From: JADLFV01 sp964471555
GTDB taxonomy: Bacteria > Planctomycetota > Phycisphaerae > Phycisphaerales > Phycisphaeraceae
Assembly (NCBI GenBank): GCA_964471555.1
Contig: CAYYGM010000003.1
Coordinates: 35,156 to 99,155 of the forward strand
Direction: 5' to 3'
Length of the DNA stretch: 64,000 nt
Shown here piece by piece: positions 47,181-54,572 of this stretch. Every line of letters starts with the position of its first letter. Positions within the stretch are counted from its first letter, which is position 1. The notes beneath the pieces were generated by a model. That model was not told where the DNA came from. It did no database searches and worked only from the letters and a program-made list of their open reading frames with translations. A program made the translations under genes and the position numbers.

Positions 47181-48083
47181 ATCACTTCCCCCCTTCACCT
47201 GGGCCATTCACCCGATCCCGACGACGCGTTCATGTGGTGGCCGCTGGCGGATTTCGTCGCGCCCGACGGCGTCAAGCATTCGCCGCAGATCGACACCCGC
47301 GGCTACCACTTCATCCACGTGCTCGAAGACATCCAGTCGCTGAACGTGCGCAGCGAAAAAGGCGAACTGGAGATCACCGCCCTCAGCATCCACCAGTATC
47401 CCTTCGTCGCTGATCGCTATGCCCTGACCAGTTGCGGCTCATCCATGGGCGACCACTACGGCCCGATGATCGTCTGCTCGCGCCCGCTCAAGCCCAACGC
47501 CGCCGATCTCAAGGGCCTGCGCCTGGCCATGCCCGGCGAGCGCACCACCGCCTGGCTCACCTGTCGCATCATGCTCGCCGAACTTGGCCTGAGCATCGAC
47601 GATCTGGACTGGCATTTCGTGCCCTTCGATCAGATCATTCCCCGGGTGGCCGCGGGCGATTTCGACGCCGGGCTCATCATCCACGAGGGCCAGATCACCT
47701 ATCAGAATCAGCAGCTTCATCTGGTGATCGACCTGGGCGCATGGTGGACGCGCACGCGCAACCTGCCCCTGCCGCTGGGCGGCAACGCCATTCGCCGTGA
47801 CCTGCTCGAGTCCGGCCAGGGCCCGGTGATCTGCCGCGTGCTGCTGGATTCGATTCACTACGCGCTGCAACATCGCGCCGACGCGGTGCGCTTTGCCCTG
47901 CACTACGCTCGTGACATGGACGCCGGCCTCGCGGACCGTTTCGTGGGCATGTACGTCAACCAATGGACGCTGGACTACGGCGAAAAAGGCCGCGCTGCCG
48001 TGCGCTGTCTGATCGAACAGGCCGTCGCCGCCGGCTTCGTGCCCGACTGCGGCCCGATCGACTTCATCGAGCCGGAAAAGTAA
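47124..48083 (+). CDS. mqnD: 1,4-dihydroxy-6-naphthoate synthase MqnD
   Basis: Catalyses the last defined step of the futalosine menaquinone route, cleaving cyclic dehypoxanthine futalosine to 1,4-dihydroxy-6-naphthoate. The periplasmic-binding-protein-like fold shows LGHSPDPDDAFMWWPLAD (variant of the SPCPNDT motif), ITALSIHQYPFVADRYAL, PGERTTAWLTCRIM, DFDAGLIIHEGQITY and LPLPLGGNAIRRD. The start is uncertain: ATG at 47124, or GTG at 47145 behind GAAGGTG. Residues about 10-19 are encoded by the heptamer array and are not family-like. No other mqn genes are adjacent. Confidence 0.9.
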   Translation: MRCEGEFVGQSKIANLKPEITSPLHLGHSPDPDDAFMWWPLADFVAPDGVKHSPQIDTRGYHFIHVLEDIQSLNVRSEKGELEITALSIHQYPFVADRYALTSCGSSMGDHYGPMIVCSRPLKPNAADLKGLRLAMPGERTTAWLTCRIMLAELGLSIDDLDWHFVPFDQIIPRVAAGDFDAGLIIHEGQITYQNQQLHLVIDLGAWWTRTRNLPLPLGGNAIRRDLLESGQGPVICRVLLDSIHYALQHRADAVRFALHYARDMDAGLADRFVGMYVNQWTLDYGEKGRAAVRCLIEQAVAAGFVPDCGPIDFIEPEK

Positions 48084-48086
48084 AAC

Positions 48087-48362
48087 TCAATTTCCCCCGC
48101 CGCCCATGCCGTACACGATGCTCGCCAGCAGCGCCAGGATGCCCGCGATCATCCAACTGACCCACGTCCAGCGCCCCAGCCAACCCTGCATGTGATTCTG
48201 CCCCGGCTGCGGCGCAGCGTCCGGCTCACCCACCAGCACCTGCCGCCCGCATTCATCGAACCGTGAAATCACATTGCCCGCGATGATGTCATGGCGCACC
48301 TGCGATGGATGAACACCCAACTCCCGGGCCGCGTCCATGACTGATAACCATCGCTGAGCCAT
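48087..48362 (-). CDS. small HTH-membrane protein
   Basis: 91 residues. The N-terminal half (RWLSVMDAARELGVHPSQVRHDIIAGNVISRFDECGRQVLV) is a MerR/excisionase-like winged helix that reads like HTH_17. The C-terminal third (WTWVSWMIAGILALLASIVYGMG) is a membrane span ending GGGGN. A DNA-binding domain tied to the membrane is unusual for a phage gene. It lies downstream of the terminase gene in the same direction and 3 bases from the converging mqnD stop, so it closes the phage-derived island. Function unknown. Confidence 0.6.
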   Translation of the reverse strand: MAQRWLSVMDAARELGVHPSQVRHDIIAGNVISRFDECGRQVLVGEPDAAPQPGQNHMQGWLGRWTWVSWMIAGILALLASIVYGMGGGGN

Positions 48363-48503
48363 GTGGTTCCCGGTCGAGAGTGATTCCGATCGACTTCGGC
48401 CAGCCCGCAGCCTTCAGCAACCTTTTCGAAACTTACCCCGCGATACTTGAAGTCGGCGGCCGAAAATAGACCCCCGCAAACCACCGCAGCATGCGCGTCA
48501 ACC

Positions 48504-50138
48504 TCACGATCCATACAGATAGTCCCGCCGTTGCAATCGTCCCCCCATCCGCAGGTTCGTCAGCAGGTAACGCAAGGCATCGCAGAAATGGTCCGGCCCG
48601 TCCTTCACCGGCTCCTCCCGCCGCGGCCGCCGCACGTCGTAGTGATACGTCCGCAGCGCCAGCAACAATCCCGTGCAGCGCGGATGAATAAAAAGTTGCC
48701 CATGATCCAGCAGGCGGCGGACCATCTCCACACCTTCCATGATCGTCGCCTGTCGCGCCCGCACACGAAAGCCGTGCTGGCGAAGCACCGTTGCATCGCT
48801 CAGCCCCGTCTGGCTGTTGCCCGCGCCACCCGCCGGATCGATGCCGACCCACGCCAGCTCGCCGTGCTCGCGCTCCTTGATCGCCGCCACATGGTCTTCC
48901 AGCCGCGTGCGCTGCTGTGAATACTCATCGATCACATGCACCAGCAGACTGTCGCTGTCGCTCTCCGCTCGCCCATACACGCGTGCCCACAGAAACACCG
49001 TGGGATTGCGCCACCCGAAGTCCATGCCTCCGACTATAAAATAATTAGCATTTAGGCTAAATGTGTTCTGCTTGCCTTGCGTCTTTCCGGTGCCGGCAAG
49101 GACAGGTGAGCAGGTGTTTGGGGGTGTGGCGACGGCGAGAGCGGTGGCGGGCCGGGTGATCTGCTCGCGCACGTGGCGGCGGGGGTCGAACTCTTCGTAC
49201 ACCCTTTCCCGCGCCGCCGGCATGCGGCACATCATCTCCGAGTCCCAGGTCAGCCGACTGCTGCGCTTCCACTGGCGCACCAGGTCATCCACGCTCACGA
49301 AACCAGCCGCCTGCTTGGCGCGTCCGCCGCAGTCGTCCCACAACACGCAGCCGTCGCACGGCCGCTGCGGCTCGCAACGCTCGATCACATCCATCACCGT
49401 CCAGCGAATCAGCCGGGGTCTGGGAATGGCAGATGGCAAATGGCAGATGGTAGATGGCGATTGAACCACCCCATCTTCCATCTGCCATCTTCCATCTGCC
49501 ATGTCTTCTCCCACCAGCCGGCTCATCAGTCCGCCGGGCACGTGCATGGTTGACAGAGCCTCGATCACTCCCGGAACGGGTTGCCCGGCGCAATCCGCGC
49601 TGCGGGTCACCAGTTGGGCAGCTTCCCAGACTTCCGGGTCGAACATGTCCACCTCATCGCAGCGCAGCTTCTGCACCCGCAAGCCGCGCACGCTGCGTTG
49701 CGACTGGCTGAGCACCGCCGCCCGCGCCCCGGTGCGCGTCACCACCCGCCGCTGGGTCGGCTCACCGCGCAGCAAGCCCCGCAGCAGCGGACGATCCAGC
49801 ATGGCCAGCACGTGCTCGTACATCCGCTGCGACTGCTCCAGCGATCCGCCCAGAATGCGCAGCTCGATGCCCGGCTTGAACAGCAGGTCCAGCACCGTGG
49901 CTGCCGCCCCCAGCACGGTCTTACCCCCGCCCCGCGGCGCCCAGACCACCACATCCTGCCCCCGATCGAAAAACGCATGGGCCAGGTAATCCAAAGGCGA
50001 GGCTTGCGACTCACCCCGCATGGCCGGCACCTCCAGCCCCAGCACCGCCTGCACGAACCTGCGCAACTGTTGCGGATCGCGCGGGCGATGCTTCCAAAGA
50101 GCCTTGAGTCGCCGCCGGTGACTACGTGTATTGGTCAT
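48504..50138 (-). CDS. phage terminase large subunit
   Basis: The DNA-packaging motor. The ATPase domain has Walker A VVWAPRGGGKTVLGAA (about 65-80), an adenine-side GSLEQSQRMYEHV region and an acidic KLRCDEVDMFDPEVW Walker-B-type segment. The nuclease half has GMDFGWRNPTVFLWARV, a GIDPAGGAG segment and DHFCDALRYLL, the RNase-H-fold acidic residues. The Met at 50138 follows the decamer repeat; earlier codons are repeat-derived. Two in-frame insertions are odd: residues about 212-238 come from an inverted ATGGCAG heptamer repeat (49426-49505), and an AT-rich patch near 49036-49063 adds FSLNANYF before the nuclease domain. It may be inactive. Confidence 0.85.
   Translation of the reverse strand: MTNTRSHRRRLKALWKHRPRDPQQLRRFVQAVLGLEVPAMRGESQASPLDYLAHAFFDRGQDVVVWAPRGGGKTVLGAAATVLDLLFKPGIELRILGGSLEQSQRMYEHVLAMLDRPLLRGLLRGEPTQRRVVTRTGARAAVLSQSQRSVRGLRVQKLRCDEVDMFDPEVWEAAQLVTRSADCAGQPVPGVIEALSTMHVPGGLMSRLVGEDMADGRWQMEDGVVQSPSTICHLPSAIPRPRLIRWTVMDVIERCEPQRPCDGCVLWDDCGGRAKQAAGFVSVDDLVRQWKRSSRLTWDSEMMCRMPAARERVYEEFDPRRHVREQITRPATALAVATPPNTCSPVLAGTGKTQGKQNTFSLNANYFIVGGMDFGWRNPTVFLWARVYGRAESDSDSLLVHVIDEYSQQRTRLEDHVAAIKEREHGELAWVGIDPAGGAGNSQTGLSDATVLRQHGFRVRARQATIMEGVEMVRRLLDHGQLFIHPRCTGLLLALRTYHYDVRRPRREEPVKDGPDHFCDALRYLLTNLRMGGRLQRRDYLYGS
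49049..49063. repeat. AT-rich palindrome inside terL
   Basis: CATTTAG-G-CTAAATG is a 7-bp inverted repeat within an AT-rich patch (about 49036-49065) that contrasts with the G+C-rich gene. It encodes part of a non-conserved insert. Confidence 0.6.
49426..49505. repeat. inverted ATGGCAG heptamer arrays inside terL
   Basis: Left arm 49426-49460: five units (ATGGCAG twice, ATGGCAA, ATGGTAG, ATGGCGA). Right arm 49471-49505: five units (CCATCTT twice, CCATCTG twice, CCATGTC). The spacer is 10 bases. The reading frame passes straight through. Same family as the array in murE (60951). Confidence 0.95.
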
Positions 50139-50162
50139 GATTGAACTCCAAAGAAAATCAAA

Positions 50163-50242
50163 CCACGGATGAACACAGATGCACACGGATGAAAAGGCAG
50201 CTCATCCGCTCTCATCCGTGTTGATCCGTGTCCATCCGTGGC
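50163..50242. repeat. inverted decamer arrays between terminase genes
   Basis: Left arm 50163-50194: CACGGATGA and ACACAGATG-type units of 10 bases. Right arm 50202-50242: units CTCATCCGTG, TTGATCCGTG and TCCATCCGTG. It sits between the small-subunit stop and the large-subunit start. Related to 2895-3037. Confidence 0.92.
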
Positions 50243-50253
50243 TGGTGACTGGC

Positions 50254-50727
50254 TTAGTCTGTGTCCTGTGCGTCCAGGTGCTGGCGCCGGCCGGCGATCT
50301 GAAGTTGCTCGCGCGTCTCGGCCATCTGGGCGAAGAACCCGGCCAACTCCCGATCGTCCGCGTCGTCCCCAGCTTCATCCCGCGCCGCACCCGACGGCAG
50401 CAGCTTCGGCCCCGGCGCAGCCTTGAGCAGATCGACGCTGGCCCGACGCATCACGTCGTCTTCCTTGTTGGGCTTGCTGCTGGACAGCAGCGAAGCCAGC
50501 TTCCACAAACCATGACGGCGATAGCGCGAAAGCTGCAATCGCGTCTGGGCGTCATTCAAACGCTCGACGTCGGCCAGCACCGTCCAGTTCTCCGGCAGCC
50601 TCACCCAGTAGATCAGGTCGTTGAGGCTCAGGCGATACTCGTGGGCGATCTCCACGACATCCTTCTCACCTTTGATCAGTTCCATCAGCAGCTTCGCTCG
50701 CCGCTGTTCTCCGATTGGTCGCACCAT
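50254..50727 (-). CDS. putative terminase small subunit
   Basis: 157 residues, helical. The N-terminal part (RRAKLLMELIKGEKDVVEIAHEYRLSLNDLIYWVRLPEN) is a helix-turn-helix like the DNA-recognition domain of small terminases. A middle coiled region follows (QTRLQLSRYRRHGLWKLASLL) with a charged tail. Its place directly before terL is the main support. The Met at 50727 starts the HTH; upstream codons are repeat sequence. It should bind the packaging site and load the large subunit. Confidence 0.65.
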   Translation of the reverse strand: MVRPIGEQRRAKLLMELIKGEKDVVEIAHEYRLSLNDLIYWVRLPENWTVLADVERLNDAQTRLQLSRYRRHGLWKLASLLSSSKPNKEDDVMRRASVDLLKAAPGPKLLPSGAARDEAGDDADDRELAGFFAQMAETREQLQIAGRRQHLDAQDTD

Positions 50728-50756
50728 GTTGGCACTCCTGTAAAAAGTTGTGATGG

Positions 50757-50815
50757 CCTGATTTCGTGATTGCTTGAATGTCAAATCCATTCAAGCAATC
50801 AGGCATTGGGGCCAT
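50757..50815. repeat. hairpin repeat whose arms differ by one heptamer
   Basis: The left arm 50757-50780 begins CCTGATT and ends GCTTGAATG. The right arm 50788-50803 (CATTCAAGCAATCAGG) is its complement except that the left arm has one extra 7-base unit (TTCGTGA). Further GGCCATCAGG-like heptamers continue to the right. Confidence 0.8.
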
Positions 50816-51612
50816 CAGGCCATCTCCCCGCACCACCCCGCCAAGTTCATCAATGCCTGCTCCCGCGTGCCGCCGATGTCAGCCAGCTTCGATTCAAGAA
50901 ACTTCTTCTGGGCCGGCGGCAGGAAAAAGTGCACCGGCGCCGGCAACTGCTCGGCCACGCGCGGCGGGCGCGGGACCGGCGGCTGACCCTGGGCCAAAGT
51001 CAACAACCGCTGCAACTTCACCTTCGCCTCCGGCAGCAGGGCTTCCAGCTTCGGCAGCTTCTCCTGAAGTTGTTTGAGCAACTGTCCGCGCTTGCGGGGA
51101 TCGTCCTGGCCCTGAAGACGATTGAGCGTGGCCAGCAGCAGCAAAGCTTCATCGTCATCGACATCCCACACCACGCAGCGGGCGCTGTCGCAGCCGATCT
51201 TTTCCAACGCCACGGCGCGGTGATGGCCGTCGAGAATCTGGTACTGGGTCTGCTCGTCGAGTGGGGGCACCGCATTGACATGCGGTGCTGCAGGACTTTC
51301 ACATTTACTTTCGGGGGCGCCCGGCATGCTGAAGCACGCCTCGCCCCGTGTTGCACTTCCGGGGGCGCCCGGCATGCTGAAGCATGCCTCGCCCCGTGTC
51401 GTCCTTCCGGGGGCGCCCGGCATCACACTTCCGGAGGCATCCGGCATCATACTTCCGGGGGCGGGGGCGGGGATCGCGCGCACGATCAGCGGTGGATAGC
51501 GATCGCTGCGCTTCAGGTGCGTGGTCAGCTTGCCCAGCATCTCGGCCGACATCACGTTGCTGTTGGCGGGATGAGCATGCAGGGCGGATAGGGGGATGAT
51601 TTCGATATTCAT
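50815..51612 (-). CDS. ParB-like nuclease-domain protein
   Basis: 265 residues. MNIEIIPLSALHAHPANSNVMSAEMLGKLTTHLKRSDRYPPLIVR and QYQILDGHHRAVALEKIGCDSARCVVWDVDDDEALLLLATLNRLQGQDD match the ParB/sulfiredoxin-like domain (GHHR box). Between the two conserved halves lies a repeat-encoded insert of about 55 residues (MPGAPGSATRGEACFSM repeated), made of 24- and 48-base units. A helical C-terminus follows. Phage ParB-like proteins often take part in partition or DNA modification; here it is coupled to an ATPase and a GNAT. The start at 51612 overlaps the GNAT stop. Confidence 0.78.
   Translation of the reverse strand: MNIEIIPLSALHAHPANSNVMSAEMLGKLTTHLKRSDRYPPLIVRAIPAPAPGSMMPDASGSVMPGAPGRTTRGEACFSMPGAPGSATRGEACFSMPGAPESKCESPAAPHVNAVPPLDEQTQYQILDGHHRAVALEKIGCDSARCVVWDVDDDEALLLLATLNRLQGQDDPRKRGQLLKQLQEKLPKLEALLPEAKVKLQRLLTLAQGQPPVPRPPRVAEQLPAPVHFFLPPAQKKFLESKLADIGGTREQALMNLAGWCGEMA
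51307..51475. repeat. tandem CTTCCGGGGGCG units inside parB-like gene
   Basis: Two units of about 48 bases, then two of about 24, each starting CTTCCGGGGGCG or a close variant, end in a GGGGGC tract. All are multiples of three and translated. On the minus strand they read as the GCCCCC...GGAAG family found also at 43315 and 53645. Confidence 0.85.
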
Positions 51613-52355
51613 GGTTTCTCCCGGTTGTCGCGCAGGTAGTACACCGGCTCCAGCAGCAGATGATCCCGTGCATAGCGCAGGTGATCGTGCGGATCGGCGC
51701 TGGCGTGTGATGAGCGACCCGCCAGTTGCCGATACCACCGCCGCAGTTCACCCAGCAGCCAGGTTTGTTGTGCCCCCGGAAGTTGTTCGATGCGATGCCA
51801 GGCGGCATTGAGATCGGTCAGGTCGTGGCAGGAAAGATTCACCTGGGCCAGGGCCGCGTGCAGGCGATCATCGAAAGCATGGCGCGGGCGATGGTACGCC
51901 ACCATGCCCGCACGTTCGAAGAAGGGATTGACTTTTCCCATGGCAGCCAGGGCTTCGGTGTAGATCGTGGTGGCGCTGCCCAGGGCATGACGCACCAGCT
52001 TCACCGCCAGGCCCAGACCGCGCCACTGCGGATGTACGACGACCCGGCTGATGCAGCGCAGCTCCGCGTTCAGCAGCCGCGCCCGCTCGGCCGGAAGAAG
52101 CCACGTGCCGTATCTGTCGTCGAAGGCGACATTGCGCATGCGGCACATCAGGGCCGGCAGCGATTCGACCAGCACCGCCACCGTCTGCGTCCGCTGCGGC
52201 TGTTGCAGGTAGCGGCCGATCACCGTGGGCGCCTTGCGACGAAAAGCCAGCACGCGGGTCATCGTGGCCGGTCGGGCCGAGCGGTAGTGATGCTCCGACA
52301 GGGCCAGGTAGTCGCGCATGTTGCCGGCGGATAGTTCGAGTTGGTCGATCAGCAT
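51609..52355 (-). CDS. GNAT-fold acetyltransferase of the phage island
   Basis: 248 residues. The core ELRCISRVVVHPQWRGLGLAVKLVRHALGSATTIYTEALAAMGKVNPFFERAGM (about 98-150) has the acetyl-CoA loop (QWRGLGLA) and the beta-5 FFxxAGM end. MLIDQLELSAGNMRDYLALSEHHYRSARP at the N-terminus and a helical tail complete it. The arrangement with the overlapping ABC-ATPase gene reproduces, as two genes, the fused ATPase-acetyltransferase of COG2401. Phage GNATs of the Mom type modify DNA bases; whether this one does is open. Confidence 0.75.
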   Translation of the reverse strand: MLIDQLELSAGNMRDYLALSEHHYRSARPATMTRVLAFRRKAPTVIGRYLQQPQRTQTVAVLVESLPALMCRMRNVAFDDRYGTWLLPAERARLLNAELRCISRVVVHPQWRGLGLAVKLVRHALGSATTIYTEALAAMGKVNPFFERAGMVAYHRPRHAFDDRLHAALAQVNLSCHDLTDLNAAWHRIEQLPGAQQTWLLGELRRWYRQLAGRSSHASADPHDHLRYARDHLLLEPVYYLRDNREKP

Positions 52356-53074
52356 GACGCTTCTCCGCGCCGCGCGATTTCCAACTCCGCGCCCAGGTGC
52401 TGCTCGATCAGGCAGTCGGGAGACAATTCCTCCAGCAGATCATCGTGCGTGGTGGCGGCCACGAAGCAGACGGGTTTGTTCGTGGTCCACTTGCGCACGT
52501 TGGCGGCAATCACTTTCGCGGTCACCCGATCCAGGGCCGCCCCGAATTCATCCGCCAGCACCACGCACCACCTGTCATCGCGGCGCTGTTCGACCCGGGC
52601 CATGGTCTGTGCCAGGCGCAGGCGATAGCGCTGGCCGTCGGACAACTGCCCCGGCGAGCGCAGCATGACGAAAGCGTCGTTGAGGCCGGCCAGTGACAGC
52701 AGGCGCAGACTGTCCTCCAGCGGCAAGTCGAGCGCATCGACCAGCGCGACATCGGGCGGCGCGGGCAGATCGTTGAAGTCGATCAAGGCAGTTTGGTCGT
52801 TGTCAGCCAGTTGTTCGCGGATCAGGCGCAGCAGGGTGCTCTTGCCTGAGCCGGAGGGGCCGGTGATGAAGACGACCTGGCCGGGGTGCAATGAGAGTTG
52901 TGTGGGTTTGACCACGGGGATCTGTCGCTGTTGATCGACGCCCAGGCCGAACATGGCCGCGACCTGCAGCACGTTGGGCGAGGGGGTCACCGCGGTGGGC
53001 ATATGGCAGGCGAGCTGGAGCGTCAGGTCGTGGGCTTGAATGGGGCCGTGGGCCGAATCCTGGTTGCTTTTCAT
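52349..53074 (-). CDS. ABC-type ATPase without transporter, GNAT partner
   Basis: 241 residues. Walker A FITGPSGSGKSTLLRLI (about 69-85), a shortened helical domain with the degenerate signature SPGQLSDGQRYRLRLAQTM and Walker B WCVVLADEFGAALDR are present, followed by a switch-like FVAATTHDDLLEEL. There are no membrane domains or permease genes. It overlaps the GNAT gene by 7 bases and corresponds to the ATPase half of COG2401-type fusions. It could act as a nucleic-acid-dependent motor or regulator for the acetyltransferase. The AAAATTTTGAAAA motif just upstream resembles one near the repressor start. Confidence 0.75.
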   Translation of the reverse strand: MKSNQDSAHGPIQAHDLTLQLACHMPTAVTPSPNVLQVAAMFGLGVDQQRQIPVVKPTQLSLHPGQVVFITGPSGSGKSTLLRLIREQLADNDQTALIDFNDLPAPPDVALVDALDLPLEDSLRLLSLAGLNDAFVMLRSPGQLSDGQRYRLRLAQTMARVEQRRDDRWCVVLADEFGAALDRVTAKVIAANVRKWTTNKPVCFVAATTHDDLLEELSPDCLIEQHLGAELEIARRGEASC

Positions 53075-53132
53075 AAAATTTTGAAAACCCGTTCACCCGC
53101 CGCCGATGCTGATGATTTCCGGGGTGGCTGCT

Positions 53133-53549
53133 TCAGGAAGGCGGTGGCAGACGCCGATGCAGGTGGCGGCGAAAGCGGGCCATGCACCGTCGCACTTCGT
53201 GCAGGCTCAGGCCCATGGCGTCGGCGGTGTGTCGGTAGCTTTGACCCTGCAGGATGATGCGACAGGCGGTGCGGCGGGTCTGGTCGTCGAGGGTGCGGCT
53301 GCGCCGGGCCAGGAACTGGAACTCCGTGCTGGACATGCGCTTAATGAGCAACGCCACCCGGCGCTGCAGTGCCCGCGGCCGACGTCCGGCGGCCTTGGCC
53401 AGCCTGCCGATGGGCAGGCCCCGCTTGTAGATGTGCTCAACCAGCAGCCGGTCTTGCTCCTCAAGGTGCTCTGCCAGGTTCACCAACTGCTCCAGGCGTT
53501 TGCGCCGTTGCTCCCGCGCCGCCTGCCCGCCGAAACGTGTGCTGGTCAT
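53133..53549 (-). CDS. sigma-70-like HTH regulator
   Basis: 138 residues. A basic N-terminus (MTSTRFGGQAAREQRRKRLEQLVN) is followed by a domain with two helix-turn-helix segments: RLLVEHIYKRGLPIGRLAKAAGRRPRALQRR and ACRIILQGQSYRHTADAMGLSLHEVRRCMARFRRH, the second like sigma region 4. No region 2 is present, so it is more a transcription activator or antiterminator than a full sigma. It is the first gene of the leftward phage operon, next to a strong promoter and divergent from the repressor. Confidence 0.6.
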   Translation of the reverse strand: MTSTRFGGQAAREQRRKRLEQLVNLAEHLEEQDRLLVEHIYKRGLPIGRLAKAAGRRPRALQRRVALLIKRMSSTEFQFLARRSRTLDDQTRRTACRIILQGQSYRHTADAMGLSLHEVRRCMARFRRHLHRRLPPPS

Positions 53550-53590
53550 GGGGTCTTGCTTTCCGCTAGAATGTATGGTATATGTTAGGT

Positions 53591-53618
53591 ATTGTAGTCG
53601 AACAGCAAGACGTGTCAA
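53591..53618 (-). promoter_or_regulatory. sigma-70 promoter of the phage operon
   Basis: Read leftward: TTGACA (53618-53613), 16 bases, TACAAT (53596-53591), close to consensus, about 40 bases upstream of the sigma-like gene. It lies in the divergent region next to the repressor gene, the expected place for repressor control. Confidence 0.7.
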
Positions 53619-53644
53619 GGTGGTTTTCAGTAAAATTTGAAACA

Positions 53645-53690
53645 CCCGCCCCCGCCCCCGGAAGGGTTGCCCCCGGAAGGGTTCACGGCG
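53645..53690. repeat. GCCCCC tract with CCCCCGGAAGGGTT units
   Basis: Two GCCCCC units are followed by two CCCCCGGAAGGGTT units just upstream of the repressor ATG. The design is shared with 43315-43367 and with the array in the parB-like gene. Confidence 0.75.
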
Positions 53691-53717
53691 AAGGGGCCGG
53701 GGCCTGGAAGCGTCATC

Positions 53718-54572
53718 ATGCAGACCGTCGGACAACGCATTCGCACGCAGCGCGAGCAGTTGGGCCTGACCCTCAGCGCCCTGGCGGCGCGGGCGGAGGT
53801 GGCGGTCAGTTATCTGTCGATGATCGAGAACCATCGCGTGGACAACCCGCCCTCGGCCGCGGTGCTGGGTCGATTGGAAGCAGCGTTGCAGATGGGCGCA
53901 GGTGAACTGCAACAGGCGGCCGCCTGGCAACGCGCTCCCGGTGCGGTGCTGGACACCGTGCAGCAACTGGCCGACCAGGCCCAGCGCGGCCGCGAGTTGG
54001 CGCAGTGGCTCAACCAGGTTACGCCACGTCGCGGCGGACTTCGCCGACTCGATCAACTCTACCGCAGCGGCGCCCTGCGGCGGCGCATCCAGACCGCGCT
54101 CGGTGAAGATGAAACGCAGATGGTTAATGGCAAAAACACGGGTGAAACGCCATCTGCCGTAACCTCCGTCGTTCCCCGCCAGGTGCCGCTGATCAACAAG
54201 GTCGCGGCGGGTTATCCGCGCGACTTCACCGACCTCGACTACCCGGCCCGGGTGGCTGACGATTACGTCCCGGCCTACGGCGTGGAAGATCCCGACGCTT
54301 TCGCCGCCGCCGTGGTGGGCGCGTCGATGGAGCCGGCCTATCACGAGGGCGATGTGGTGGTCTTTTCGCCGCTGGCCGATGTGATCGACGGTTGTGATTG
54401 TTTCGTGCGTCTTGAGCCGGACCATGAATCGACTTTCAAGCGAATCTTCTTCGACGACGGCGGCAGCATGATCCGCCTTCAACCGCTGAACCCGACCTTC
54501 GCGCCGCGGATCGTCAAGCGCGGGCACGTGGCGGGTCTGTACCGCGCGGTGCTGCGCATCAGTCGGCTGTAG
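53718..54572 (+). CDS. phage-type repressor, XRE HTH + S24 peptidase
   Basis: 284 residues. N-terminal XRE domain (VGQRIRTQREQLGLTLSALAARAEVAVSYLSMIEN, about 4-38). The C-terminal LexA/CI-type peptidase S24 has a potential self-cleavage bond A164-G165 (KVAAGYPRD), nucleophile S203 in VGASMEPAYHEGD and general-base K241 in STFKRIFF. RecA-stimulated self-cleavage would induce the divergent operon during DNA damage, as for lambda CI. The Met at 53718 was chosen because upstream codons are the CCCCCGGAAG repeat. The catalytic dyad is intact, so the switch may work even though the prophage is incomplete. Confidence 0.88.
   Translation: MQTVGQRIRTQREQLGLTLSALAARAEVAVSYLSMIENHRVDNPPSAAVLGRLEAALQMGAGELQQAAAWQRAPGAVLDTVQQLADQAQRGRELAQWLNQVTPRRGGLRRLDQLYRSGALRRRIQTALGEDETQMVNGKNTGETPSAVTSVVPRQVPLINKVAAGYPRDFTDLDYPARVADDYVPAYGVEDPDAFAAAVVGASMEPAYHEGDVVVFSPLADVIDGCDCFVRLEPDHESTFKRIFFDDGGSMIRLQPLNPTFAPRIVKRGHVAGLYRAVLRISRL

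Larger units (their letters stand above)
48087..54572. mobile_element. phage-derived packaging island (defective prophage or domesticated module)
   Basis: Seven minus-strand genes (sigma-like HTH, ABC ATPase, GNAT, ParB-like, small and large terminase, HTH-membrane protein) face a divergent LexA/CI-type repressor. Tight spacing and overlaps fit one operon. No portal, protease, capsid, tail, lysis or integrase gene is present, and mqnD follows at once, so no virion can be made from this locus. No attachment site was recognised. Confidence 0.65.

Noticed and set aside
48087..54572. Complete inducible prophage
   Set aside because: No portal, capsid, tail, lysis or integrase gene and no recognisable att sites; chromosomal mqnD follows 3 bases after the last gene.
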